Assembly (NCBI RefSeq): GCF_963931675.1
Contig: NZ_OZ007039.1
Location: 149,501 to 213,500, forward strand
DNA: 64,000 nt
Reading direction: 5' to 3'
Source: an uncultured Alistipes sp.
GTDB lineage: Bacteria > Bacteroidota > Bacteroidia > Bacteroidales > Rikenellaceae
The notes under the pieces are model-generated. The model was not told where the DNA came from. It searched no databases and saw only the letters and a list, made by a program, of their open reading frames with translations. Shown here piece by piece: positions 28,212 to 37,706 of the stretch (positions within the stretch are counted from its first letter, which is position 1; the number at the start of each line of letters is the position of its first letter). The translations under genes and the position numbers were made by a program.

Positions 28212-28235
28212 GTTGTTTAAACCGTTGTTTAAACC
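28212..28235 (+). repeat. 12-bp tandem repeat abutting the integrase start
   Basis: Two exact copies of GTTGTTTAAACC, the second ending at the base before the integrase ATG; each contains the palindrome GTTTAAAC, and a third partial copy (TTTAAACA) lies at 28203-28210. Confidence 0.85.
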
Positions 28236-28324
28236 ATGAGTACCACAATTGAGGTCGTTTGCTACAAATCCAAAGTATTGGCAAACAATGAATCACCGCT
28301 AATGTTACGAATCACGAAAGACCG

Positions 28325-29716
28325 GATACTGTTTCAAAGAGTGTGTCTAGGGGGGGGTAAATAAAAAAGTCTACAGATTTTTTAGATTTGTACAGGGAAT
28401 CAACAAAAAACTAAAAAAGGAGTAGACTTATGGTGTTGACAAAGGAACAACTTTCCGAATTAATATGCAAACATTCGGAGCGAGAAAATGGTCTTCAGGA
28501 TCTGTTGGAGATCTTATTGGAGAGTATGATGGTCTCGGAACGCCGGGAATATCTCCGGGAAAACTCCGCATCAGGAAATAAATGCAACGGTTTCCGTCCG
28601 GGGCATAGTTACGGTCATGGCCGTACGCTGACGTTCCGGATACCTCGAGATCGCTACGGGAATTTTCATCCCCGGATTCTGGCGATCCTGCGCCATCAGG
28701 AGGATGAATGCGAACGCCTTGCCGGAACGCTGTATACGAAAGGTCTTACGCAGGAACAGGTTGGCGAGGTATTCCAGGATATCTATGGCGAGCACTACAG
28801 CAAGGCGAGCATTTCGCGGATGCTGGACTACCTCCGAGAAGATGTCTCGCAATGGCTCACGCGCTCTCTGGAGGCTTATTACCCCATCGTCTTCATCGAT
28901 TGCGTACACATGAAGATCCACCGCAAGCGGAGCGTAGAAACAGAAGCTTTCTATGTGGTGCTAGCTGTGCGTGAAGACAAGCGGCGTGAAGTGCTGGGGA
29001 TCTTCAACAAGCCCACGGAGAGCGCCCTGGGCTGGGGCGAGATGCTCACAGAGCTGCAGGAACGAGGCGTTCGGAAGATCGGCCTGGTGTGTGCCGACGG
29101 GCTGAAGGGTCTGGAGGATGTCATCAGTGCGGTCTTTCCCGGAACCCCGCTACAACGCTGTACGACGCACCTGAAACGCAATCTGCTGAGCTGCGTGCGC
29201 AACGGCGACAAGGGCGAGCTGGCCGAGGATCTGCGACAGGTCTTCCGTACGGGGGATCGCAGCTATACGGTGGAGAGAGCCTGGGAACAATGGCAGGCGC
29301 TCTGTGAGAAATGGGGTCAGGATTATCGCAGTTTTCGACGACGGGGCGAAGACCCAGCCTACAAAGCCTACTTCACCTATCTGAATTACGAGGCAAGGAT
29401 TCAGTCGATGATCTACACGACGAACTGGATCGAGCGTCTGCAGAAGGATTTTCGACGGGTTACACGCATGCGGGGAGCCATGCCCAGCGAGGAGTCGGTA
29501 CTGCTGCTGATGGGTAAAACGGCCATGGATAAGAAGTCCTACCTGAGGCCGGTGCCGCGGATCGACCTGGATCGGGAATTATTCCCCGAGTGAAGACTAT
29601 AACACAAAAATATGAACAACACGCCGCGGCGTGTTGTTCTAAATCAAGAATCGCTATATTTGCATATCTGAAGAATCTGAAGGCGCCTGCACAGACACAC
29701 TTTTTGAAACACTACC
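28325..29716 (+). mobile_element. IS256-family insertion sequence
   Basis: 1392 bp. Imperfect terminal inverted repeats: left GATACTGTTTCAAAGAGTGT, right complement GGTAGTGTTTCAAAAAGTGT, continuing GTCT. Perfect 8-bp target duplication AAAGACCG at 28317-28324 and 29717-29724. A single intact transposase gene inside. The left end contains an eight-G run (about 28350-28357) and a TAGATTTG -7-like box (28383-28390). Confidence 0.95.
28430..29593 (+). CDS. IS256-family transposase
   Basis: 387 residues. Mutator/IS256 transposase with the full DDE triad: Asp157 in VFIDCVHMKIH, Asp223 in VCADGLKGLEDVI and Glu335 in TTNWIERLQKDFRR; the C-terminal motif matches the family signature. A good ribosome-binding sequence (AAGGAG) lies about eight bases upstream, unlike host genes. 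No frameshift, so probably functional. Confidence 0.97.
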   Translation: MVLTKEQLSELICKHSERENGLQDLLEILLESMMVSERREYLRENSASGNKCNGFRPGHSYGHGRTLTFRIPRDRYGNFHPRILAILRHQEDECERLAGTLYTKGLTQEQVGEVFQDIYGEHYSKASISRMLDYLREDVSQWLTRSLEAYYPIVFIDCVHMKIHRKRSVETEAFYVVLAVREDKRREVLGIFNKPTESALGWGEMLTELQERGVRKIGLVCADGLKGLEDVISAVFPGTPLQRCTTHLKRNLLSCVRNGDKGELAEDLRQVFRTGDRSYTVERAWEQWQALCEKWGQDYRSFRRRGEDPAYKAYFTYLNYEARIQSMIYTTNWIERLQKDFRRVTRMRGAMPSEESVLLLMGKTAMDKKSYLRPVPRIDLDRELFPE

Positions 29717-30271
29717 AAAGACCGTAAGTTAAAATATTCCAGCATCGGTATTTCTGTCAATCCCGCATTGTGGGATTTCGAGAAAAACAGACCGCGTAGA
29801 AATTGCCCGAATCGCCTGCATATCGAACGCCTTATTGCAGATAAAATAGAAGCCTATCGTACAAAGATGATTGAATTGCAGGCCGAGAAAAAGGAGTTTA
29901 CCGCGACATCGTTACATGAAAGAGTTGCAGACAAGACTACGAAACGCACCGTTGGCGAGGTGTTCCTATCACAAATTGAGAACTTAAAGCAAACGGGGCG
30001 AACGGGCTATGCGCTATCGCACAGAGAGGTCTACAATTCTTTGGTGAAATTCAACGGACATCTGAACATCTACTTTTCAGACATCGACACGGTTTGGTTG
30101 AAACGCATCCGCAGAGGCACGGAATCGTCTACAACGATAGGAAATTAAATCGAGAATCCGCCAACCATTGCCAGTTTTTGCGCCGGTTCAGGTCCGTTTC
30201 ACGGCGGAGCAGCATCAACGACACCTACGTGCGTTCAAATAAAAGACGGATTTTCCCATCAATACAAACTC

Positions 30272-30307
30272 AAAAAACGAGGCCCGCTCATGTTATGAGC
30301 GGGCCTC
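30272..30307 (-). terminator. Terminator of the left-hand Sus operon
   Basis: Perfect 12-bp stem (GAGGCCCGCTCA 30279-30290; TGAGCGGGCCTC 30296-30307), followed on the minus strand by G and six T, 22 bases beyond the DUF4302 stop. Confidence 0.95.
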
Positions 30308-30328
30308 ATCGCATTACGACTTTCCCAA

Positions 30329-31660
30329 TCAGAAAAGCGCTCCGTGGAAAGCGGCAGGTGCTTCACCGTCAACCAAAACGACCTGACCCATGGAATAGGA
30401 ACCGAAAGTAACCGGCGACCAGTCGATCTTGAAGGTTTTACCCGACCAGAACAGCGGCAAGGCCGTATAAGCACTCGCAAAGAGAGCCCCGTTGCCGTAG
30501 GCATCGTCATCGAACGACATCCCGGTAACCGTAAACTGATCCTCCGTTTCGTTGAACGACAGGGAGTAGGTAACCCAGCCCTGATAACCGCTGCAATCGT
30601 ATACCATCATCATGCGCGGAGCTCCTCCATCCGTCATGTAAAACTCCAGATCCAACTCCTGCAACTGCAACCTGTATCTCTGGGCAATCGACGTATAGGC
30701 CTGGACGAACAGATAGGCAAACTCATTCTCCGAAGCGGAATACGACGGATACATGTCCAACATCGAGGCCAGAACGGTATAAGTCTTATTCGGGCCCAGC
30801 ATGTAATGGAGCGGAATAACCGGATCGGCCTGCGCATCGACAGTCTGCGGAGTCCCCGCAACCTCGGCCTCGAATGCCGACGCCGAAGCATCCCAGGCAA
30901 AACCGGTCAACGTCTCCCCGGCAACCTCGATCGGCTCCAGCAGGCTGATGTTCCCCTCCAGGTCGGTCAGCGTATAACCCGAAGACTGGATCACATTCCC
31001 CTCCGGATCCACATACGAAATGTCGATCGACCGTGCATTGAGAATCAGGCTCACCTTCGTATCGCCGACCATGAAGTAGCAATACTCGCCCGAACGGTAA
31101 CGCTGCGCATTGGTGAGCACATCCATCAAACCGCCCGATTTCACCGAAGCGGACTCTTCGGCCGTGGCCTGCCGCAGCGTCGCCGCAACCCGGTTGACAC
31201 GGCCCGTCAGCGAGAAGACGCCATCCGTGAAGGTCTCGACCTCGAACTCGAAATCCGTCTGAAGACCCATGTTTCCCGAACCGTGGCTGATGCCGTCGTC
31301 CGGATCGTTGATCACGGCCAGATACGAATAGGTGTCGAACGACAGCGTCGGGCGCTGCAGCGAACGAATATTGTAGGTCGAAGTCTTGGGAACCCCGTTC
31401 CACTGCGGATAATAGAGGTTGTCCGTATACATCGTCACCATGTTGTCATCGGTGAACTCCATGTAGAAACGGTAGTTGCCCTCGCTGGTCATCACGTCGA
31501 AAATCCAGCCGTTCTCGGCAGCGGCAAGCTCCGAAATGTAACCCTTGATCACCGCATCGACCCGCGCATCGGCACTGCCGTCCATCGTCACCGTCGACTC
31601 GCACGACGTCAGGAACGACAGGCCGAAGAGTAATGCTATTATGCTGATAGTTTTTTTCAT
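30329..31660 (-). CDS. DUF4302 lipoprotein
   Basis: 443 residues with lipoprotein signal MKKTISIIALLFGLSFLTSC (Cys20). The mature sequence (GYISELAAAENGWIFDVMTS, YRFYMEFTDDNMVTMYTD, STYNIRSLQRPTLSFDTYSYLA) fits the DUF4302 family of surface lipoproteins found beside SusC/SusD pairs and HExxH lipoproteins. Biochemical role unknown. Last gene of the four-gene operon, 24 bases after its neighbour. Confidence 0.85.
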   Translation of the reverse strand: MKKTISIIALLFGLSFLTSCESTVTMDGSADARVDAVIKGYISELAAAENGWIFDVMTSEGNYRFYMEFTDDNMVTMYTDNLYYPQWNGVPKTSTYNIRSLQRPTLSFDTYSYLAVINDPDDGISHGSGNMGLQTDFEFEVETFTDGVFSLTGRVNRVAATLRQATAEESASVKSGGLMDVLTNAQRYRSGEYCYFMVGDTKVSLILNARSIDISYVDPEGNVIQSSGYTLTDLEGNISLLEPIEVAGETLTGFAWDASASAFEAEVAGTPQTVDAQADPVIPLHYMLGPNKTYTVLASMLDMYPSYSASENEFAYLFVQAYTSIAQRYRLQLQELDLEFYMTDGGAPRMMMVYDCSGYQGWVTYSLSFNETEDQFTVTGMSFDDDAYGNGALFASAYTALPLFWSGKTFKIDWSPVTFGSYSMGQVVLVDGEAPAAFHGALF

Positions 31661-31684
31661 GTTCTGTTGTTTTTTGAATGGAAC

Positions 31685-32629
31685 TTACTCCGTCGGCGGC
31701 GTCGCTACAACCGTGGCAACGGCCTCCTGGACATAACTTTCAAGACCGCGCTCGCCCGTCACCTCATTGTCCAGGAACTGAATGCCCCAGGAGTTGAGCA
31801 GATAGGTCTCCACGATCGACAGCTTCTGCTGGAGGGCATTGTAGGCGTCGGTCTCTTCGGACTCCTGGGCGACAGGAAGCACCGTCTCGTCGAACCACTG
31901 CTTGCCGTAGACCAGAATCATCGAGAGAACCTCCACGAAATCCTCGTCCTTGCTGCTCATGGCATAGTTGCTGACAAAACCGCGGGCATAGGATTCCGGA
32001 TTATAATCCTGAGACTGGTTCCGGTCGTACTCCTTCCATCCCGTCGCGCTGTAAAAGCCCGCACTGATGTCCTGATACGTCTTGTCGAACATCACCGTCT
32101 GGTGCAGAATATGGGCAAACTCGTGCAGAATGGTATGCAGGGCCTGCTTCAAACCCGCCTCGTCGGTCGGATCGAAATTGTTGGCATTGAGCAGCAGGAT
32201 CTTGCGGGCGCCCTCGGCCTGGCCCAGCTTGATCGAACCGTTCTGGTATTCGGGGCTGCCGACCAGCACCACCTTCTTCGGAGACATCCGCTTGATGAAG
32301 TCCACGCCCGCGGCCTGGACATAGGGCTTGAACCACACGTCGCGGATCGCCGCCATCATGGGTTTCACGGCATCGTACTCCACGGGCACCAGCCGCGAGG
32401 CAAGCGTCGTGTACATCTGGGCCGCGTCCCAGCGATAAACCACTTCGATGTTGTAGGGCTCGGTGAAATTCTCATAGAGCCATTTGTCCAGTTCGTTGGC
32501 CGCCTCTTCCGTTCCGCCCAGACCGGGAATTACGATATCGTCGGCAATCGTCTCCTTTTCCCGACACGAGAGCGTCCCGAGGGCCAATCCCAGCAACAGG
32601 ACACCATATAGAATCTTGGTCTTTTTCAT
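31685..32629 (-). CDS. Substrate-import-associated zinc metallohydrolase lipoprotein
   Basis: 314 residues; lipoprotein signal ending TLSC (Cys22). Zinc site HEFAHILH at residues 169-176 (HExxH plus a third His), followed by a Met-rich loop and DFVEVLSMIL with a further acidic residue. Predicted cell-surface peptidase that trims a proteinaceous substrate before uptake through the adjacent SusC/SusD. The start at 32629 begins the signal peptide; it is 29 bases after SusD. Confidence 0.85.
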   Translation of the reverse strand: MKKTKILYGVLLLGLALGTLSCREKETIADDIVIPGLGGTEEAANELDKWLYENFTEPYNIEVVYRWDAAQMYTTLASRLVPVEYDAVKPMMAAIRDVWFKPYVQAAGVDFIKRMSPKKVVLVGSPEYQNGSIKLGQAEGARKILLLNANNFDPTDEAGLKQALHTILHEFAHILHQTVMFDKTYQDISAGFYSATGWKEYDRNQSQDYNPESYARGFVSNYAMSSKDEDFVEVLSMILVYGKQWFDETVLPVAQESEETDAYNALQQKLSIVETYLLNSWGIQFLDNEVTGERGLESYVQEAVATVVATPPTE

Positions 32630-32658
32630 ACTCTTTCTTTTTGCTTTTTCTGTCATGA

Positions 32659-34359
32659 CTAACTCCAGGGCTGAGGAATATGGTCGTAAGGATTCTTCTC
32701 AAGGCCCGAAAGCGATGCGGTCTCCGGGATCTGAATCACACGGCGGTCGTCGTCGGGCGTCAGCGTGCTGCTCTCGCCCGAAAGCATCGTGTGCGTAACC
32801 GGAATGTTCCAACGCAGGATGTCGAACCAGCGCATTCCCTCATAGATGTACTCCATGCGGCGGGCATCGAGTACGGCCAGAACCAGGCCCCGCTGCAGTT
32901 TGCCCTCGTAGGTCGAAAGATCGGCCTTAAAACGCCCTGCATTGAAATTGGAATTCATGTAGTGATCCGACAGCGTCAACACATCGGTGTAATAGTCTAC
33001 GACCTTGTCGCGCGAATAGTAATACTGAGCGACATTGGTGCTCTGAACCCGCCGCTGGGAGAACATCGTCAGATCGGCCAGGGCCAGGTCGTATTCGCCC
33101 GTCATGGCGTAGGCCTCGGCACGTGCCAGCAGCGCCTCCTCCAGCCGGAACAGGGCTACCCGGACATACGGCTGGCCCGTATTGGCGTTGATGTTGGACA
33201 CCTTGAAGTCCTCATAGATCTTGGGCAGGAAGCCCGGGGCATCCGCCGGAGCGCCATTGAACCCGTAGGTCGGCATGTGCCAGTTCACGCCCGACGCATT
33301 CGCGCCCAGAATCGCATTGAACTCCTTGCCCCCGTGCGTATAACGGGTATAGGCCGTCGACATCGCGGTTCTGTTGAGCAGCGAGTAGGGTTCCGCAGCC
33401 AATATGACGTTCGCATTGTCGGCATTGCTAAAGGCCAGCTGCAACTCCGTCGATCCCGAATACATGCTCATCGCGCTTCTCCAGTCGAACAGGTTGCTCA
33501 CGCAGAACAGCGATGCGAAATCATTGGGATGCGGGATCTTGACCTCCGAACCGTCGGCATTGAGCAGGGGCTCCTGCTGCTGATTCACGATACTGGCCCA
33601 GGTCGTCGGCTGCGGGATCAGCTGGGAGGCATAGGAGATCACCGTGGGATAATCCCGCTCGAAGAGCGCGACACGCAGCGCCAGCATCCGGGCCGCATCG
33701 AGCGTAAAGTGGAACTTCGGCTGCTCGAAATCCGCGGACGTACCCACCCCTTTCAAGCCTTCGGAGAGGTCGTCCTTCACCTTGGCCAGCGTCGCCGAAA
33801 CCGTTTCACGATCATACTGTTTGTTGACCACATCCTCCGGCTCCGTCACATAGGGGATACCCGGATTGGTTCCGCGGTTGGCCTCGTCGAAGAAGTCCGT
33901 GAAGAGCGTCAGCAGGCAGAAGTGCGCATAGGCCCGGCAAAGCAGCGCCTCGGCACGGTAGGGTTCGCTGCCCTTGGGGTTCCCCAGTTTGTCGAGCGCC
34001 TCCAGGGCATGGTTGGCCGCCGCAATCGCCCCGTAGCAGGAGGTCCAATAGGCTTCGGCATCGTCGGAGTTCTCCATGCTGGGGTACTCGTCCCAGCGAT
34101 AGGCCGTATAAATGAAGGCAAAACTGGAACTCGGCTGCGTTCCGTCCATCGTGGCGCCGTGGTCGGCCATCCCGTCGCAGCGGGGTTCGAGCCACGTCGC
34201 ATAGAATTTTCCCGGATAGGCCGTCACGAGCAACGCCTTGACCTTCTCCAAATTGTCTATCTGTGTCCGGTTATCGGGCATCTCATCGAGGAATTTGTTG
34301 CAGGAGGCAAAAAATACCGCCGCGGAAACGACCGACAACACTGCTATCAATTTTCTCAT
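32659..34359 (-). CDS. SusD/RagB family outer-membrane lipoprotein
   Basis: 566 residues, lipoprotein signal MRKLIAVLSVVSAAVFFASC (Cys20). Substrate-binding lid of a SusCD transporter on the cell surface. TPR-like helices (ALLCRAYAHFCLLTLFTDFF; AEAYAMTGEYDLALADLTMF) and the C-terminal RRMEYIYEGMRWFDILRW segment typical of SusD. 29 bases downstream of SusC. Confidence 0.95.
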   Translation of the reverse strand: MRKLIAVLSVVSAAVFFASCNKFLDEMPDNRTQIDNLEKVKALLVTAYPGKFYATWLEPRCDGMADHGATMDGTQPSSSFAFIYTAYRWDEYPSMENSDDAEAYWTSCYGAIAAANHALEALDKLGNPKGSEPYRAEALLCRAYAHFCLLTLFTDFFDEANRGTNPGIPYVTEPEDVVNKQYDRETVSATLAKVKDDLSEGLKGVGTSADFEQPKFHFTLDAARMLALRVALFERDYPTVISYASQLIPQPTTWASIVNQQQEPLLNADGSEVKIPHPNDFASLFCVSNLFDWRSAMSMYSGSTELQLAFSNADNANVILAAEPYSLLNRTAMSTAYTRYTHGGKEFNAILGANASGVNWHMPTYGFNGAPADAPGFLPKIYEDFKVSNINANTGQPYVRVALFRLEEALLARAEAYAMTGEYDLALADLTMFSQRRVQSTNVAQYYYSRDKVVDYYTDVLTLSDHYMNSNFNAGRFKADLSTYEGKLQRGLVLAVLDARRMEYIYEGMRWFDILRWNIPVTHTMLSGESSTLTPDDDRRVIQIPETASLSGLEKNPYDHIPQPWS

Positions 34360-34388
34360 AACTGTCTCTTTGTTGTTTCAATAATGAC

Positions 34389-37300
34389 TTAGAATCCGAG
34401 GTTCAGCGAAAGCGTGAACTGCGTGGTGGTAGGCATGGCCACACCTCCCGTATTGAAGAACTCGGGATCCTGGCCCTTGAGCGCCTTGTCCGCATAGATC
34501 AGCCACGGGTCCTTGACCGTCAGACGCAGGCTTGCGGTCCGGAAGAAGCGGCTCTTGCTGACCCACGCCGGGGAGAAATCGTAATTGAGCGAAATGGTCT
34601 TCAGACGGATGAAATCACCCTTCACGACCCGAGCCGTCGAATAGTTGTAGTTGACGTAGGGATAACCCACGTCGAGCGAGATCGACTGGTGCACCCAGTC
34701 CGAAATCGACGGCGAGATGTTGTCGCCCGTCATCAGGAAGCGGTTCTTGAATTCGTTCGACATGGCGTCCAGATCGCTGTACTGGGCGTTGTAGGCGGGC
34801 GTCAGACGGATCTTGTTCCCGGCCTGGTAGGTGAAGAAGGCGTTGAACGTGAAGTTCTTGAAACGAACCGACGTATTGAAACCGCCCGTGTATTTCGGGT
34901 CCACCGGGCCTTCGTATTTCAGGAAGTCGGTCTCCGTACCCTGCATGTTCACATCCTGGCTCTCCACACCGTCGGCATTGATGAACAGCGGAATACCGGT
35001 CTGGGGATCGAGCCGCGTAAAGGGAATCGAGAAGAGGCTGTTCACCGGATAGCCCTCCTTGTTGCCGCCCTCGCTCTTCACCAGATCGTAAACCGACGGT
35101 TGGTCCTTGGCGTTCTTGATCGTATTCTCCGAATAGCCGAACGTGAAGTTTGCGGTCCAGGTCACGTTCTTCGTCCGGATGAGCGTACCGCCCAGCGTGA
35201 TGTCCACACCGTGCGAGTCGAGGTCGGCGTAGTTGGCCAGTTTCCACGACTGCCCGCCGATTCCCGAGGTCTTGATATAGGCGATCAGGTCAAAGCCCTG
35301 ACGGTTGAAATAGTCGATCGAGAAGTTGAGCCGGTTGTCGAAGAGCGTGAGGTCGAAGCCCGCATTGAACTGGTAGCTCTTCTCCCACGTCAGTTCGGAG
35401 TTGGCCAGCGCATCGATGCTGATCTGGTTCTCGCTCCAGCCCGGACGGTATACCTGGGAGCTGTAATAGACGGCTGCGGCATTCGACGCATTGGGCATAC
35501 TGGCCGTCAGACCGTAACTCAGACGCGCGCTCAGCACATCGATCCACTCCACATCCTCCAGGAAGGGTTCGTTCTGCAGGTTCCACTTGGCACCGAAGTT
35601 CCACGTAGGAAGCCACCGGGCGCTCGAACTCGAACCCAGCGCATTACTTCCGTCGTAACGCACCGTGGCCGAAACGGAGTATTTCCGGTCGAAGGCGTAG
35701 TCGGCATTGGCATAGAAGGCCACGAAACGATCCTGATAGGTCGTCGCCGTGAAGAGATCCAGCTGGCGGTCGTTCATCATGCGGTAGAACAGCGGGTTGT
35801 TGAAGACCACGCCGCCCATGTTGTACTGATAACCGGCCTGGATCGCCGTCTCCTCGTCACGCTCCAGGTACTTGATCTGCGTACCGGCCAGGATGCTCAG
35901 CTCATGCGTGCGGGCATTGTTCCAGACCTTATTGTAGGCGAACGAGGCGCGCACCTCGTAGTTGAGCATCGTATTGTTGGTCGTGTTATAGAAACCACCC
36001 TGCTCCATGACCGAAACCGGCTCGGCATTCGGGTCGTCGGGATTGGTCCACAGGTAGCGGTTCCGCTGGCGGATCGTCGAGTTGCCGTCGGCACGGTAGG
36101 CTCCGGCGACGTTCGACTCCTCGGTAATCCGGTGAACCTGGTCGCTCTTGACATAACGGAGCATTCCCGTGAAGTTGAACCGGAGCCCCTTGACGATGTT
36201 GTAGTCGAACTGTCCCTGCAGTTTGGCATCCATCACATTGAGCTGTATCTTGTTCTCCTGCAGCTCTTTGAGAATGTTGAACGGAGCGTAGTTCATCGTC
36301 ACGTACTCCAGATTACCGTCGTTGTCGTAGGGGCGGACCGTCCGGCTCGTATTGAGCGCATAGCTGAAGGGGTTGATGTCGAAGTCACGCGACCACTCGC
36401 CGCTCACCACGTCGATCGACCGCTGATAGGATCCCGGCGCCTCCTGCTGACGCAGCGATGCCACGGCCTGGAAGCCGACCGAGATCTTGCGGCTGATGTC
36501 GTAATCGTTGCGGAAGTTGAGCGTATAACGGCTCACATTGTCGGCAACCGACCATCCGGCGTCGTTCATGAAACCGATCGAGGCGTAGGTCCGCGACTTT
36601 TCGGTACCGGTCGAGATGCTCAGCGAGTGCTCCTGAAGCAGGTTGTGCGTAAAGAGAAGATCGAACCAGTCGGTATTCGCCTTGGCATACTGCATCAGGA
36701 AGGCATTCCGCGCCTCCCGCGTATTGGCCAGTCCGAATCCGGTTTCGGGGTCGTAGGCCGCAATGGCATTGTACATCAGTCCGTAGACACCCGAATTCGA
36801 GGTGTTGACGATATCCTGATTGAGGAGGCCCTTGCGTTCGAACTCCGAATAGACGGCCATCTGGTCGGCGGAGTTCATGATGTCGAAATTCGAATAGCGC
36901 GGTTTGGTACGGATCGTGAAGTTGCCCGTATAGGAGATCCGGGGAGCGCCCTGCTTACCTTTCTTGGTGGTGATCACTACGACACCGTTCATGGCGCGGG
37001 CACCGTAGAGAGCCGTTGCGGCGGCATCCTTCAGGATGTCGAACGTCTCGATATCCGAGGCGTTGATACCGGCCACGGAGGATCCGAGCAGCGTCGTGGG
37101 GTCACCGCTCGAAAGCTGGTCGTTGGAGATGTTGACCACATCCTCCAGGACGACACCGTCCACGACCCAAAGGGGTTTGTTCTCACCGCTGAGCGACGTC
37201 ACACCACGGATACGGACCTTGGGGGCCGAACCGAACGTACTGGAGACGTTCTGGACCGAGACACCGGCTACCTGGCCTTCGAGCATACGGCTCACGTCGG

Positions 37301-37706
37301 TCACACCGGCGATAGCTATATCATCGGCACTGATCTTGACCGAGGATCCCGTAAAAGTCTCCTTCTTGGCATTTTTGAAACCCGTCACGACGACATCGTC
37401 GATTGCGGTGGTCGATTTTTCGAGTTTCACGTCCACACGGGTCATACCCTTCGACACGGCGATCACCCGTTCCTGATACCCGAGGAACGAGACGATGATC
37501 GTTCCGGGGGTGGAAGGCAGCGAGATGGTAAACGCACCTTTCGTATCGGTGACGGTTCCGCTGGAGGTTCCCTTCACAGTCACGGTAGCACCGATAACCG
37601 GCATTCCGTCTTCGGAATCCGTCACGCTACCGGACACCTTAACCTGTGCAAAAGCACTCGACAAGCTCAGGTTAATGATGATTAACAGCAGTAAAAATTT
37701 TCTCAT
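34389..37706 (-). CDS. SusC/RagA family TonB-linked outer-membrane protein (left system)
   Basis: 1105 residues. TonB-dependent importer: signal peptide (MRKFLLLLIIINLSLSSAFA), CarboxypepD-regulatory-like domain about 24-105 (VSGSVTDSEDGMPVIGATVTV), TonB-box-like IDDVVVTGF, plug (VRIRGVTSL, LWVVDGVV, ILKDAAATALYGARAMNGVV) and a beta-barrel ending in LSLNLGF. The start at 37706 begins the signal peptide. The four-gene operon has tight spacing and a terminator, but I find no promoter box in its leader in the present DNA orientation. Confidence 0.97.
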   Translation of the reverse strand: MRKFLLLLIIINLSLSSAFAQVKVSGSVTDSEDGMPVIGATVTVKGTSSGTVTDTKGAFTISLPSTPGTIIVSFLGYQERVIAVSKGMTRVDVKLEKSTTAIDDVVVTGFKNAKKETFTGSSVKISADDIAIAGVTDVSRMLEGQVAGVSVQNVSSTFGSAPKVRIRGVTSLSGENKPLWVVDGVVLEDVVNISNDQLSSGDPTTLLGSSVAGINASDIETFDILKDAAATALYGARAMNGVVVITTKKGKQGAPRISYTGNFTIRTKPRYSNFDIMNSADQMAVYSEFERKGLLNQDIVNTSNSGVYGLMYNAIAAYDPETGFGLANTREARNAFLMQYAKANTDWFDLLFTHNLLQEHSLSISTGTEKSRTYASIGFMNDAGWSVADNVSRYTLNFRNDYDISRKISVGFQAVASLRQQEAPGSYQRSIDVVSGEWSRDFDINPFSYALNTSRTVRPYDNDGNLEYVTMNYAPFNILKELQENKIQLNVMDAKLQGQFDYNIVKGLRFNFTGMLRYVKSDQVHRITEESNVAGAYRADGNSTIRQRNRYLWTNPDDPNAEPVSVMEQGGFYNTTNNTMLNYEVRASFAYNKVWNNARTHELSILAGTQIKYLERDEETAIQAGYQYNMGGVVFNNPLFYRMMNDRQLDLFTATTYQDRFVAFYANADYAFDRKYSVSATVRYDGSNALGSSSSARWLPTWNFGAKWNLQNEPFLEDVEWIDVLSARLSYGLTASMPNASNAAAVYYSSQVYRPGWSENQISIDALANSELTWEKSYQFNAGFDLTLFDNRLNFSIDYFNRQGFDLIAYIKTSGIGGQSWKLANYADLDSHGVDITLGGTLIRTKNVTWTANFTFGYSENTIKNAKDQPSVYDLVKSEGGNKEGYPVNSLFSIPFTRLDPQTGIPLFINADGVESQDVNMQGTETDFLKYEGPVDPKYTGGFNTSVRFKNFTFNAFFTYQAGNKIRLTPAYNAQYSDLDAMSNEFKNRFLMTGDNISPSISDWVHQSISLDVGYPYVNYNYSTARVVKGDFIRLKTISLNYDFSPAWVSKSRFFRTASLRLTVKDPWLIYADKALKGQDPEFFNTGGVAMPTTTQFTLSLNLGF

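Larger units (their letters stand above)
28236..30148 (+). pseudogene. Tyrosine integrase remnant, interrupted by an IS256 element
   Basis: N-terminal third of a Bacteroidetes tyrosine integrase. The 5' piece (28236-28324) encodes MSTTIEVVCYKSKVL...LMLRITKDR and the 3' piece (29725-30148) continues KLKYSSIGISVNPALWDFEK through the SAM-like core-binding domain to DIDTVWLKR. Excising the IS256 element and one copy of its target duplication joins them in frame into about 170 residues. After that the frame ends early (IRRGTESSTTIGN then stop), and the catalytic domain with its R-H-R-Y residues is gone. It lies just 3' of tRNA-Phe, the usual island attachment point. Confidence 0.9.

Noticed and set aside
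34689..37685. 998-codon frame antisense to the left SusC
   Set aside because: Shadow of a certain SusC gene; no domain, no start context.
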